Assembly: GCF_037038585.1 (NCBI RefSeq)
Contig: NC_092523.1
Span: 29,827,501-29,891,500, forward strand
Origin: Patagioenas fasciata
Lineage: Eukaryota > Chordata > Aves > Columbiformes > Columbidae
Length of the DNA: 64,000 nucleotides
Reading direction: 5' to 3'
Within the stretch, counting starts at the first letter, position 1; every line of letters starts with the position of its first letter. The notes beneath the pieces are model-generated. The model saw only the letters and a list, made by a program, of their open reading frames with translations, searched no databases and was not told the origin of the DNA. Below, in pieces: positions 11,601 to 25,580 of the stretch. The position numbers and the translations under genes are program-made.

Positions 11601-14600
11601 GAAAGTTTGGAAGAAAGACTTCCCCTTCCTCCCAGAACTTTGAAGCTATATTGTCCACTTGATGAAAATATGAAAATATGAGCCATGTTCTTCATTTGAC
11701 AATGCAAGAGGAAAAATAAAGGAAATGAAAAAAAATAATATCGACTCAGTACCATTATTTCAGATCATTTTGGTATGTTTTATTGTTTCCTCTTAACTAC
11801 TCCTCTTCCTTCTTATCTCGTGTATGGGCCCATCTACAGTAATGTTTTAAATGAAAAGCTTTTTAGTGAGCCAACTGCACCTTTCTCTAGGGAGTTCCCA
11901 CTGTAATTCCTGATAACACCAAACAATGGAATATTTTTTTTTTCAAAAAGTTACAGAGCATAATGAAAATGACATAAATTATCACTTAGATATTTCATCT
12001 CTTTGAATACATTTTTCCTTCATTATTCATAGCATTTTTTTCTAGAAAAACAAGTCATGATAGATCTTTCTGCAGAGCATATCAATTAGCAATAGAGGTG
12101 GGCTCCCTAACATTCGGTATTTCTATTTTGAATTGCTCTTTATAAAATAAACACTTAGGGAGCTTAGCGATTCAGGAGCCAAAGCTTTCTGAGTCTGTAC
12201 AACATCCAATTAAAACCATAGCAGACGGATTAAGTCGGCACAGGCTTCACTCAGTGTCCATAAATAGCATTTAGTACCTCTGAAGATGCTCTGGGGGATG
12301 TCACTAGTCTCCTCCATGAAGGGGTAAGTTTCTTGAAGATCATCTGCAATAGCTGCCCACCCATTGGGGTAACCTAGGCAATTTCAAATGGCACCTTATA
12401 CCTGAGCATAGGAAACTCAGTCAAGCCTTTAGTGTCCATATTAAAAGAATTATATTATGCAGACAAAGCCATAGAGAAGGATTATGTTTTAATCTGAAGC
12501 CTATATTTTAAGACCTGGAAGATGTTAGACTTTACAATTACAAATACAGAAGATTAAATAGATGTGGAAACTGGTGCCGAAGTACAATGGTAATAGTCCT
12601 ATTTGTACGTGTGGATTTACAGATATTTGGAAATGTATGTCAATAAAAAAATGACCTCAAAAATACAAATCCTGAGTCTCATCCATGCAGGTAAGCCAAC
12701 GTGTGGAACAAACTTGTGTTAAATTTCTTCATTTAGGTAGATAAGAGATGGAGGGGTGTAGCAGCTCCAACCCTTTCTTAACATGCCCTCCAAGCTGCAC
12801 CATGTCTCAGGGATTCAAGCTGAAGCCCAAGGGAGTCAAAAGGGAGATCTAGTGAGATCAAAGGACTCTGCATGACACACCTTCACTTAGTGGAAAAGAT
12901 GGAGTCATTGCCATGTTTGAGCTTATTTGTTGCCCGATTTTGGTGCCTAACTTACCCACATGGTGGTAAAATCAGTTCACATACTCACTTCACTTAAATT
13001 GTATGTATGAAGAAGGAGGGCTTGGCTTAGTCCTCTGAAAGTGAATTCATACAGTATAAAGGCCGTGGCAGGAGGAATGTGCCTCTGACAACCCCCAGAA
13101 GCAGATGTCATGCAGTGAAACGGACCTCTCACCTGTATGGGGAGGGCACGCCTGCCCAAAGGGGAAGCTGCTCAGGCCAGGTTTGGTGTCCATCCCTCTG
13201 CCAGGTGCCCCTCGGCAGGGAAGCACCAGCTGGGTGAAGGGGACCCAGCCTCGAAAGTTAGCTGTGGGCTGCGCTTGCCCCAGCTGCTCTTCGAGGCAGA
13301 TGGATGGCTGTAAATCCCAGTCAGACACAAGCAGACGGGCTCCTTCAGACTGGGGGAGACGTGGACAACATTTTGGGAGGGTTCCATAGCAATTTGACTA
13401 TTGCAGAAAGAGGGACAGGTCTAAAAGCATGGGTGTGAGTTGCTAACACTATGCTTAGAATTTCTGGCTTCGGTAGAGAGATTAGCCAGTGCAAGAAAGT
13501 AGGATCAGTGTGGGATTTAGGCAGACTAAATCCTATCCCAGGTTTTACGCTATTTTGATTTCTTTAGTCTCCTGCCAGGCCAATACACAGATCTGTAGGA
13601 ATCCCTCTTCTTCCAGCTCCACATATGCTCACAAATGCCAAAATTAACAAATCGAGATTGCTTTTAATTCCAGATGAGCACATCTGAATTGCTCCATCTT
13701 ATGATAATATTTTGCATCTTATTCAGAAGAAATGCTTGCATACTTAACTAAGCAAAACATTTCAAAATCAATTTCTAGCTCATGTCTTTTTTCCTGAATC
13801 CAAGATTATGCACGAGTTCTCCTGCTCTCTCTCCAGTCAGTGTTGTCTGGTGCAAGGGGGAATTAAGGAATTGCACTAGAACAGTGTCAGGCAATGGAAG
13901 AAAGTGACTGCAGGTCACTCATAGGTGAGATGTGGGCATCACAGCACTGCCAGGACTGGCACCCTTCTAGTCCCTTGTAGAAGGAGCACCATGGGCACTG
14001 GTGGAGGTGTAGTGGTGAAAGCCAGGGTGCCCAGAGGGACTGAGCACCTCACTCTGGGCATGGTGACTGGTGATCCCATCAAGTCATAGGGCCTCTCGTC
14101 CTTCACATACTGCAGTCCCAGGGGCTCAGCCACAGCTGCACAGGAAGGCTGCAGGTTATGGGTTAGTGCACATGCAGAGCCTGTGTTCAAGGATAATTTC
14201 CTAGCACTGCCCTCTCCTTTTTTAGTGCTTCTTCACCGATGCAGATCTATTTTTCAAAGGCAGGTGCAGCATGGCTGGGTCTCCCTAGGGGTAACACAGG
14301 ATGGCTCTTGCTGAAGCCCAGACCTGACCTGCACCAGCTCTAAGTCATTTCAGACAGATCTGAAAGGAAGACCTGGCAGTAATTCAAGAGGTTTGAGTTC
14401 TGGGTTGTGGAGTCCACTGAGTCTGTAAAACCATCCTGGGAACATTTTGTTTAAACATCCCCCTGCCCACCCCAACCTTCCCTCTCCAACCATTGTAAAG
14501 GAATAGCAAAGCTGAAACAGCAGAGTTTCTTAAAAATAGTTCCATTTTATAGGGAACTACAAGAAATACTAGGCAAATCACCAAGCGATGAAGACCTAAA

Positions 14601-17600
14601 TCCCGAAGAGCTTATACATATGCATTAAAAAGAGCAGTTTGAATGTCAAAATAAATAAATATAAAGCTGATTTTACACTACAGGATTATGCTTGGGAGGG
14701 AAGGTTTTCCTCCTGTCTTACACAACCAAACTTCAAAAGAAAAATCCCTGTGAAATGCTACTGGGTTTCTGCAGTAGTGCAGATGACTCAGTTGGGCAGG
14801 ACAAAGCTTTTTTCTGTTTGACAGAAAAGTTCTATTTGGAATATTTGGAAGCAATTTCTGCTCTCAGTTTGCAAAGTGCAAATCAGGACAGTTTGTAACA
14901 ACACAGAGCGATTGAGATGCTGGGAATTATTTACATAAGCAAGGTAAGCAGGATTTGACCCAGCCCCGTGAGCCCTGCAGATAGCATTGTCCTGTCAATT
15001 TTCACTCCCTACAGCAATGAAGCCAGATAAATGGCTTCCTGCCATATGGCATCACCTTTTTACAAGGGATCATGTAGACGTTGCCACCGGCCTCTAAATG
15101 CTTTGGAGGGAAGATCCCTCTTTGCTTCACAATGTTAATTCCAAAACATTTCCCAAACCTGCCATGTAGCATGAGTTCTCTGCTGAAATACATAAAGATG
15201 CCCTAAGTTAGGGTACCAGGAAAAAGAAGACTCGTGTGCTAGCTGTGGGGTTCAGTATCTTCAGCCCTCCCCACTCGGCAGGATGGAGCTCTGCATGTGA
15301 TCTGTGTGATCGCTCGGGGTCATTAGTGCCTCTTTTTGCTGGGCAAGGTTCTGTACAGAAGTATTTTGAGCCATTTGAGATCACTTCAGTGAGAGTAGAT
15401 ACCAACCTGAGTTTTGAACAGTATATTTCTTCATAGGGCTTAGAGCACCAAATGAACAATGTTTAATAGCAGAGCTTAGCCTGTTAGTCAAAGATCTTCC
15501 TCAGTATTTCCCGGTCTGTGCTTTATCCATAGATGCTTCCTCTCATCCTCTACTGCCCCTCAAGTATAGACCAGCCAGCTGTGGTGTGTTTCATGATCAT
15601 GTTACACCAAAGAAGGTCAGAGAAAATAAACGGTATTATTCAAACTTTACTCAAGAAAAGAGCAAATCTCTAAGGAAAGCACTCCTTCCCCTTTATTTAT
15701 GAAATTAAACTCTAGAGTTTCACTCCTCAGGGAGGGATTGCTTTATATTCTCACTGTATGTAAAATTTACCCTGCCAAGAAGCAGCTGATAAACTCAAAT
15801 CTCTCCTCACAGCATGAGCTTCTTAATGCCTCTGCCTCATTTGTTCATCAGCACTTTATGAGAAAATAAACAAAAACACTGTCTGTTTGCCCATTGTCAT
15901 CAAGGGCATCTGAACACTTCCTGCCGGGAGAGGTGGTTGCACCACCCTTGGAGCACAGGCGATCGCATCTTTCTTCTGCCTCTGCATTTACAATGGCCAA
16001 TTTACAAAGCCGGAATCCCAGGGAGCTTCATCAAAAGCCAGAAGACACCCCAGGGTACATGTTATTGTCTAATAAGAGTAAGCAGTGCATGTTGTTAGCA
16101 CCAGCATCAGGCTAGCGTCAGCATTTCTGCATACTTGGGCATCCCTTGGAGCAATCCTGCTGCTCTTCTGGGGCAGAAATTGTTACAGATGGAGAAACCA
16201 AGCTATCACAATCATACTATGATTTTTAACAAGGTAAAAGTTAGAAATAGATCCTCGGTGTTCCCCTCTGGTAACAGTTTTCTCTCTCTTATGAGTTTGG
16301 AAAGAATATTGACACTTTTTTCAGTTCAGCCTATCAGCTGTTACAGTGAACCAGTGCAACACTGTGAGAGGTTCAGTGCAGCTCCTACCATTCATCTCTC
16401 AAACTACGCAGCAGCATATGTGCAATTTCTATATGATTAGTGTGGTGGACTTTTCCCCAAGTGTCTTCTTTACTTCTTTCCTGCTTTTTTGCTGTCTCTG
16501 GCAATTTTTTTTGCCATCATTCCCCCTCAAATCAGTATTTTTTCCTCCGTACTTGGTCCATTCCAGCATTTTTTTTTTCTTCCTTGTTTTTAGCTTCTTA
16601 ATGGGGTAGATGTGGATGATTTAACTCCACTTCTAACCCCAGGTGTACTCAAGTGCCTGAGAAGCAACGGTCAGCGGGTGTGCAGCTGAGGTGCATCGGT
16701 CATACATGCTTTGCTCACCCATTGTCTCTCTAAAGAGATGGAGGAAGAAGGTTTGTAAGAAAGATGGGTAATAGCGCCCATCTGACTCCATCTTTCATGT
16801 AAGGGGCAGCGTGGAAAAGGCACTGGGAAGGGGCTTCACAGTCCATAGGGGAGCTCTAGTGCCCAGGGACAGAGATGAAACAAGGAACTGTTTCCACTGC
16901 TGCCCACTGTACCCTAAACACGAGAGAAGGAAGGTACACGTGTGACTGTAAGGGCTACAATCAGGGAAAATACTCAGCTAAGTCCGGTTTATACCACTCA
17001 TAGGCAAAGGGAGACCTGAAGATCTCTGTGTCTTCCTTTTGCATCAACAAACTGGTTAACAAAGGCAAGGGGGGATGAAGCACGAGAGGCCTGGGCAGAC
17101 CTATAACAATGTTGTCGTTCATGGCAGCTGGGTGTCAAGATGTGGGTTCAGTAAATGTGTTGTCCCATCACGCTGACACCACAGTGCTCCGTCTCCACAG
17201 CTGCGATGCGGGAAGACGTATCTCCAGCCCATGCATTGGCCTACGTTGTCATACCTATATGTTGCATATACATGCAGTGACCAGGTGAAGGTGTGACAGC
17301 CTCTCAGAACTGGTGGGAAATCCAGTGTGGACAGCACTCTTCCCAGCACAAGTACCTCCTGTAGAGAAGGTCTTTTTATTTGAAGTCAATTCTAAAGGGA
17401 CTTTTTAAAGGATTTTACAGTCTACTTCAGTAGGGAACTGAGGCTCCTGACCAGGTTTCAAATCTCTCTCTTTAAAAGTGTTGATAGTTTGGTATCAAAT
17501 ATTTTTCACATGAGATTTTTGCATTTTAACATTACCAAAAAATCTTTGAACTTTAAAATTCCTCCTGCTATGACCTACTAGCAGCACATTTGCATAAATA

Positions 17601-19277
17601 TACCTAGAGACACACATACACACAAACATATAGCTATAAAAATAAAAAGAGGACTAAGAAAACTAACAAAAGCCAGGCTCAGCTGAGCAGTTCTCACTGA
17701 CTTGGTTTCTTGTACTGCCAGAGACCATTTTAAAAGGCAAATTCTCACCAGATATTGGGGAGGGAGGGAAGGGAAGGAAATTCATGACAGATTGTGCTGT
17801 GAATTCCTAAGCCTGGAGTTTTGTTTGTGATTTATCATTGCTAAGCCTTATCAACCACTGATTGAGTCTTTCCTCTCTCAGCCCTCAAGGGTGTCAGTCT
17901 CTGGTCTCCTGCGGTTCCCTCCCGGTCGACCAGCTTCTCTAAATGCTAATCAGATGATACGGACCCTTCTGTGATCTTGTGAAGGGCTCTATCAGCAGTT
18001 TGGTAGAAACACCATAATGTAAAAATGATACTCCCTTGTCATCTCTGAGAGGTGTCTGCCAGGAAGCAGGGTAGAAGCACAACATCAAATGGCTTGTGCA
18101 TTGTCAGCTCCTACAGTTCTCCCTGTGATGTGTTGAAGTGTGGACAAATACTCACCTGACATGTCTTGTTACAGAACTGGAGCTTTTGCAAAGAAAAGAG
18201 ATGTTTTACAACTCATGAATTTTGTTTGCGTGTTTGCTAAACTGAATTAAATTCAGCTGAAAGCTATGCTGTTTCCAGACAGGATAAATGTGGGCCCAAG
18301 ATCCAGGCAACTTTAGCTTTCTCATGGAAGATATTGTAAGCATCTACAGGCAACAGGACCAGTAGTTTCCCAACACATAAGCAAGTAAGGAAACAGTGCT
18401 GCTACCAGCACAGCTACGCAGCCAAACAGCTATTCCTCAGTGCAATCTGCCAAGTTAAGGGCACAGGAGAAATTTTGCTTCTCCTCTTGAGGGTCAGAGC
18501 TCCTTATGATGGTGATCTGGCTGGTACAAGATGTGTAAACGTGATCCTTCCATCACCAGCTGCTGTCCAAGTGGTCCCTGGAACAGAGGATGGCCAGAGG
18601 CTGTCTTGGGAGCTCTGTGTCTGCCCAGTGCCTCTACCATGTCACATGCACCAAGTGCTGCCTTTGTGGTATGTTACAGACAGACAGTCTGGGTACTGCC
18701 TGGGACACAGGTTCTCCAAGAACCTCTTGCAGAGACCTTGTGGGGCACTTTTCAGGTGCCCCTTTGAGCTCAGAGGGTTGCAGCTCTCGGTCATGGGCAA
18801 GTGCTCTCACCATACCAATATAGTTCCCATTGCACCAATATCCATAATAATAATATACTAGGTAACCCAAATGTCGGGCACTGCCTACCCTTTCATTTCA
18901 GATGCCCTTCCCTACTCCACAGAGTGCCCAGCCCCAGGAGAGGGGTGGGTGGCCTGCTCCTCTCCAGCCTCAGAGGAGGGTCTGGATTGCCTTCTGGGGG
19001 CAACTGGATGTTTGGGATAGTCCAGGGAGAGAGGAAGGTACATTTTCAGGGGGACTGGGTCTCCCTCCAGAAACCTGCAAGAGGTATCTACATACAGTTC
19101 ACCCAAGGAGCTACAAGGAAAATGCCTCTCCAGCTGTGCAACACTATTCTACTGTCCAAATACAAAAATGATTCAACAGGTAATTAATTTATTTTAGGTA
19201 TTACCCATTAGGTTAAAGCTAAATTGGTTTGTTTCTTTGCATATGGCAAAACATTTCAACCTGGCATCAGTCAAAAA

Positions 19278-19482
19278 TCACAGAATCACAGAATGTTAGG
19301 GATCGGAAGGGACCTCAGAAGATCACCTAGTCCAATCCCCCTGCCAGAGCAGGAACACCTAGATGAGGTTACACAGGAAAGTGTCCAGGCAGGTTTTGAA
19401 TGTCTCTAGAGTAGGAGACTCCACAACCCCCCTGGGCAGCCTGTTCCAGTGCTTTTTTACCCTCACTGAGAAGAAGTTTCCT
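19278..19482 (-). mobile_element. CR1 LINE 3' fragment
   Basis: Starts with the TCACAGAATCACAGAATG 8-mer repeats and runs through GGAAGGGACCTCAGAAGATC, CACCTAGTCCAATCCCCCTG, CAGGAACACCTAGATGAGGT to CACTGAGAAGAAG. Same subfamily and same orientation as the copy at 2812. Both are 5'-truncated at nearly the same place. Confidence 0.94.
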
Positions 19483-21125
19483 TTTATTGATTTATTTGTT
19501 TCATTTATAGATTTCTAGTTTGTTCAGCTAGCAAACAAAAACTATCCCACCCTACACCCAAACACACCGTGACAGCCTTTGTTTGAGGAAAAAAGCAGTC
19601 ACCTGAGTGACTATATGCCAGAAATCTCCACCAACCAAGTCTGCTAAATCTAAGCTATCCAAAGAAATTGTTTTCTAAAATGACTAAGAAAATGTGGTTT
19701 AGGGGCACAGAATCAGCCCCTAACCCCATGGCACAAGGAACTCATTTCCCAGTGCAGGTATCCAGCAATAGGCTGCCCCTGAAGCATCTTGCCAGCAGAT
19801 TGATGGTAGCTATGGACTCCAGGTGAGAAATACCACCAGGAAATTCAGGAGCAACACAGTGGCACCAAACTACCCACAGTCACCATGCACGATTGTAGTG
19901 GAGTGGTTTTAAACTCACTGAAGGGCTGCTTTGACTCATTAGTGGCAAAGCAGTTTCAGATATTAATTACTGTTGGCATTGCAGGGCCAAGTTCAGTTAC
20001 CCAAGCTTTATCCAGAAGTATAGGAGACTATGGAGATACAACCTGATATGTTTATCTTTGCGAAGCACGCTCTCTGCCTCAGTCGTGTGCCAGATGTAGC
20101 CACAGCTGCAGGAAGTTGTTTATCTGCCCTCATGACCTTGCAGAAGTGTCAGGCGATGGTAAAATCATGTTTTTATTGAGCATCTCTTGTCTTTAACTGG
20201 AAACGCTTCACCATTAGCTAAAAAGTATTTTAAATTCTATAAGGAAACCAAGTACTGATATTGTAGAGCTCTGTAATCCAATTATATTCTTTACTGTGTG
20301 TTCACTGTAAGAATTTATTTTGGGGAGCTCACTTGGAAATGTTCTCCTCAGTGAAAATACTGGACCGAACACTTGCGGTAGCTACTGTTACCACTGCCCT
20401 TTCTAAATCTCATAAGTCTGTATATTTCTTGCTCTTTATGCCTCCACATTTTATAGAAACTTAGTCTATCTCATTAGATGTACTGTGACATTATTCTGGC
20501 ACATAAGACAGATCCTAGCTAGCCTGTGGCTGCATTTTCCAAGACTCCTGGGGTACACAGACACTCAGTGCCCCTGTGATTTTTCCTAAGAGGTGGACAC
20601 TGAATTCTCCCACGTTCCTCTGAAAATTTTAGTCCTCACAGTTCTGCAAAGAAAAAGGGATACTCTGTGTCCGATAATCCTGTCAAAATAAATTTGCAGC
20701 TGCAAATGACAGAGCAAGAGCATTTTTCAGTAGAGCTAGATGCTAATATATATTGACTGATCAACACTGTGGTGTAAGTGATAGTCCTGAACATGGGAGA
20801 AAAAGGATTAAGCAAAATACAAGTGGTATGTATCCATCAACCTTATCACTCAGGAGAAAAAAAAACAGCGTCATTAGCGAAGTTTCCAAAATAGCCCAGT
20901 TTCCTGCTTGAAAGCCAATCCTTCAGAAACAAGTTAAGCCTTCATTTTGTTATGACATGCTGGTAAAGTCACAAGGGTGCCTTTGGTCTTTTTCTGTCAA
21001 CATTAACGTGCTAAGTGAAAATCATTGTTCCAATAGAAAATACTTTGTTAGCTTACAATACATTATAATTATCAACATTTCTTTTTAGTTGAACAGCAGC
21101 TGTATCACAGAAAGATCTTATTTAC

Positions 21126-21148
21126 AAAAAAAAAAAAAAAAAAAAAAA
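21126..21148 (+). repeat. A23 homopolymer
   Basis: Twenty-three uninterrupted As. No retroelement body was recognised 5' of it. Confidence 0.97.
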
Positions 21149-23669
21149 CAAAAAGTGAGTAAAAGAATTTGATAATGCTTTGTTTTCATTTTTTTCTTCT
21201 AATCACTTTATTTGAGCGGAATTAACACATAAATTTTAGTCATTGTTTTTCTTTTGCATTTTTAGAGTAAGCAATGCAATTAATAATAATCTTGTCACTT
21301 GAATATTAAATCTTCCAAATAACATTAAAATCAATGCACATTTATTATGACTGCTGCTGCTGTATTCAATTAGCTGCTTCTGTCTTAGCTGGTAACTTCC
21401 AGACATTAGCAGTAGTTGTGTTTAGACACATTTACTATGTGCTCATGACAAAATCACAGAGCCATAGATATTTTAAAGCTTGGAGTAGATCCCCATAAAG
21501 ATGAGGCTGCTCCTGAAGGTTTGCACTGACTGGAGGTCCAATTTGAGAATTACATAATTCTTCACAGCAATCCCATTTGTTGGAGACCAGAGATAATATG
21601 TCTACATTTGGATTCAGACATGATTTTGTTTTAAGTTAATTTAGTATTCTTAAAAGAGTCAGGAGCAAACACCTTATTTAGCCACAGGGAAATGAGGACT
21701 TGGGTAGGAGCAGCATAAATCCCTCACCTGTTCCTACTGATGTGCCTCATTTATTTTTCTGAGAGGCATCCTGTTGGGGTTGAATTGATAGGTCTGTCTC
21801 ACCCACCTAGCCTTCGGAACAGGTGCCTGCTAAGACCAGCCGTGGCAGCAGTACCATGATGTAGATACCTGGCGTGTGAGACTCAAAAATTCCTTTCACA
21901 GGGGACACCAGGTAGCCATTAAAGGTCAATAACTATCACTTATCAGCGATCTGAGGACAGACTAAACCTACAATCAGGTTCTTCATCCAAGGTCTTCTAG
22001 TTCCCAAGTGGAAAGCAAACCCTTATTTATTTATCTGGGCAATTAAATGACTGAATTACATAGACCATACCTTTCAAAAAAATTAGCTTGAGTCTATGTC
22101 TTATACGAAGCTTTACTTCCTAAAATTCCCTTTTCCAAAGGCAAAAGAGCTCCACTCCAGGCAAAGACACCCTCAATAAAAACCTAAAAGTGGACATAGG
22201 ACGTAATCTAGTTATTTGTGAACACAGCAGAAACCCACTGACTTCACAAAATTATCATCATACATTTTTAGTGGCATATGATGTCGACATGGAAAATCTT
22301 TGAGGTTTCAATTCAACTATCAGACAACTCAGTGGAACAAATGAATACACTGTCTTATTCAAACTAAAATGTATTCAGGTATTAATGGGGTAGTGGTTCA
22401 TAATCATGTAAATATTAACTCCTACTGCAATAGGATGGCTTGTGCAATTCTTGGTCTATCTGGCATGGACAAAATTGCTACCAGAACATGAGATTCATTC
22501 TGGTGCTTGCAATCAAAGAACAACCCCGCTCAATTGCAGAATATTCAAAAAAAAGCCACAAAGAAAGTATGTCTTTCACAGACAGACCGAAGTAGTGGTT
22601 CTCATTTAAATTAACAACTAAGAACAGGGATGATTTGACTGGGGCTGCATGCACTTATGTTGAACCTACAAGGTAGATTTTTAAATCTATCGTAGATCAA
22701 AGTATAATAAGTGCACAGAGTGAGAAGCTGAAGCCACACAAATTCAGATTAGAAACAAAGTCCAAGATGTTTGCCTGTGAGGACAACTAATCACTGGAAA
22801 AATTTACCAAAGGCTGTGGGAATTCTCCAACACTGAAAACTTGTACGATGAGAGTAAATGATGTTTTATTTCCTAAAAGATGTTCTAGGTCAAGCTTTCA
22901 TGGAAGTCTCACATCTTTGCTGGAAAGCAAGGGAGTCTGTATGCTCACAATGGCTTTAGAGTCCATGGCACTGTCAAAACTGAAGTCACAAAGACTCATT
23001 TTGATTAGAATTCTTTAAAATACCATATAAGGAAAAAGTGAAAACATAAATTCTCTGTCTTTTCTCAATTAAATATCATGGAAGTGTACACATTCCCATG
23101 AAACATTAGAGTGATTCCATAACAGTGCTCCTAAATGCACCATTGGGAAATTTTGGCCCACTCTAGGCTGAAAATACAGCTTAAGCACTCTGTGCTTGCT
23201 GTTCCTTTTTCTGTACAAACCTCCAGTTGAGAGTAATGCAAATTGTGATGTTACGAGAAACTCAGTACTGGAATCTATAAGCAATTTCAACTCAGGCATG
23301 AAACAATAGAGGTAATATTTTACATGCAGCATCACTAATGTTTAACAGCTTCTTTAAACATGAACATTTTAAAAAATTAGTGTTCCAATTTTTTTTGTTG
23401 TTTCATTAAGAAACTGTTTAAAAGTTAAACAAACCCTTTCAGGTCTCCTCCTGAGATTTGTCTTCTCATGTCTCTATGGTCTATACTTCTTTTGTTCACA
23501 CCATAAATCCAGGTTCCAAGCCAGATATTTGTAATAAGCCTATAAAGAAAACAGAAAGAGGCGTGGTAAGTTTATCAGCTTGAACCACACATTTAAGTTT
23601 CTGGTGTACATAAAAATTCCAGACTGAAGTCTCTTGACTCTCCCTTCCAAAACATTTCCTGCATGGTTC

Positions 23670-23735
23670 AAAAAAAAAAAAAAAAAAAAAGACGCAGGGA
23701 GAGGAAAAGAGAGAGAAAGAGGGAGATTTTTGCAC
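23670..23735 (+). repeat. A21 run followed by purine-rich tract
   Basis: Poly-A (23670-23690) followed by a GA-rich purine tract (GAGGAAAAGAGAGAGAAAGA). A T15 run lies shortly downstream at 23766-23780. Confidence 0.95.
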
Positions 23736-25550
23736 AGGAAAGGTACAAAATACCTTTAAAAATACTTTTTTTTTTTTTTTATAAGCTAGTATCGCAGGAT
23801 TTATTGGATCCTCAGCAGTGTCATGTTCAGACTAGCCCCACTGTCCACCCATGCCAGCCAGGCTGGCTGCAGGTGCCGCCAAACACTTTTGATTTCCAAA
23901 GCAGAGAGAATGGATGTAAGTAAGCAGCAGTCATATTTCTTGCTCAGATTTATGCCTGTTCTTCATTTCCAATGAGAAATAAAGAAAGAAGCCCGTTCTG
24001 TATCTCTGGGAGCATACAGGGGTTGGGATAAAGAGCAGACTGGAGTGAGGTGCGGTGCAAGGAGCCAGCCCTGCCGTGCCAGCACTCGGCACTGCTGGTG
24101 GGCAGCACGGCGGGATAGCACCCTGCTAGTCCCACAAACAGCAATCCAAAACCCCAGGGTGGAAAAATTAGCGCTTACACAGAAACTCCTTTGTTTTTTG
24201 TCCCTGGCATCTCAAAAATCCTGTATCATAACAGTTTAGTACTAGTCACAGAAAGGCCTGAGGAAGCAACAAAGAGCTATGTAGAGTTATCTTCATTTCC
24301 TCCTAAGTAGTCTCTTCTAATTCATCAGATCACTTTCCAGGTCTCTCCAGATGTAAGTGGAAACAAATACTGCCAGCAGATAAAAGGAAGGAACCAAGCA
24401 GAGAAAAACATCCACTATCACAGCATTTTTAGGGGCGACAAACACCGAAGCCGCCTCTCCAGCACAGGCATCACTCAGGCACGCATCACTGGAAACTAAA
24501 CTCCCCTTTTCCTGAAGTCCTCAAACAAGTTGGAAGTTACTGATTCCATCAGGAGGTGAATTAGGCAGGACAGCAGGCTAAACTGTCTAGATTGGGGTGA
24601 AACGAAAATCTGGAAGTTAAATGCACGTTTCCCCAGCCAAGCTGGATTTTCAGAGGAGCTCATTGAGCAGGTTGGGAGTTGAATTTAACCAAAGGAGTGG
24701 CCTTGGTAGGAAAAGCTGAATCTGAAGGTTTCCACCAGACTTTGTGATCACTGAGAACCGATAGGCAGTGGACATACTGCTAAAACTTATTTTTTCAGAG
24801 GTGGGAGGAAGCAAGCGCCATCATCCTCCAGACACCGGGTCAGGCAGAGGCTGAGGGCAAGCAGAGGCACTCGGTGTGCGCGTTGCACAGATGGTCCCAC
24901 CAAAATGCAGGAGGGATGAGCAGCAGGCTGGCTACTTGGTGGGGCTTCACAGTTCTTATACACACTGCTCATGCCAGACTTCTGACTATCATGTTAAGAA
25001 TTATGAGGAAGGTCCTGAGCTTAACTCTATCCCTGTTCAGCAAAGTCACTTAAGCTTGGGTTTAATCCTCTGCTGAATAGGGAGAAGCTCCTGAAATAAG
25101 ACCTAAGTCAGCCACAAGATAACAGAATTTGAAGGATCAGGGAGAGTCACTCTTGCCCAGTTACAGCTGCAATGTGCCACGGTCCATCCTCTTGGCCAGC
25201 AGCATTCATGCACCTCACCAGGCCAAGCCACCAGGCACAAACCCATTTTATGTGACACCCTGGGCTTCTGTCCCTGTAACCCTGTCAGGGAGAGCAGGAG
25301 AGGGGGCCACTTACACCCTTCTGAAATGGTGTAAATGACTGGCAGTGCAGGAGAGGTCTTCATCACTTATTGCCCTGTGCCCTGCCTACCCTGAGCACTG
25401 GCTCTGACAAGTCAGTCTAGAAGGTTTAGTGATCCTACCTTTGCTGTATTTCCTCTCTTATCTATGGGCTGTGTGGCTGGAAAGAAAAACCTGAATTGTT
25501 TACATACTGGTCCAAATCGCTGTCATTTTCATCCCCTCTTAGTTTTTCGG

Positions 25551-25580
25551 GTTTGTTTGTTTGTTTGTTTGTTTGTTTTT
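25551..25580 (+). repeat. (GTTT)7 microsatellite
   Basis: About seven perfect GTTT units followed by a T run. Confidence 0.97.

Larger units (their letters stand above)
3031..19277. other. intergenic DNA between the two younger CR1 copies
   Basis: Contains the listed simple repeats, the old CR1 and the unclassified repeat pair. The longest open frame (4154-4585, 143 codons) has no recognisable domain. A locally GC-richer patch at 8040-8290 and another at 13040-13390 carry no gene I can name. No splice-consistent exon series was seen. Confidence 0.65.

Noticed and set aside
18475-19187. Two overlapping 128-codon frames
   Set aside because: Overlap in different frames with no homology recognised; a locally GC-richer patch explains the missing stops.
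21452-21545. Possible very old CR1 (ATCACAGAGCCATAGATATT)
   Set aside because: Only the first 20-30 bp resemble CR1 8-mer repeats and the lead; too weak to call.
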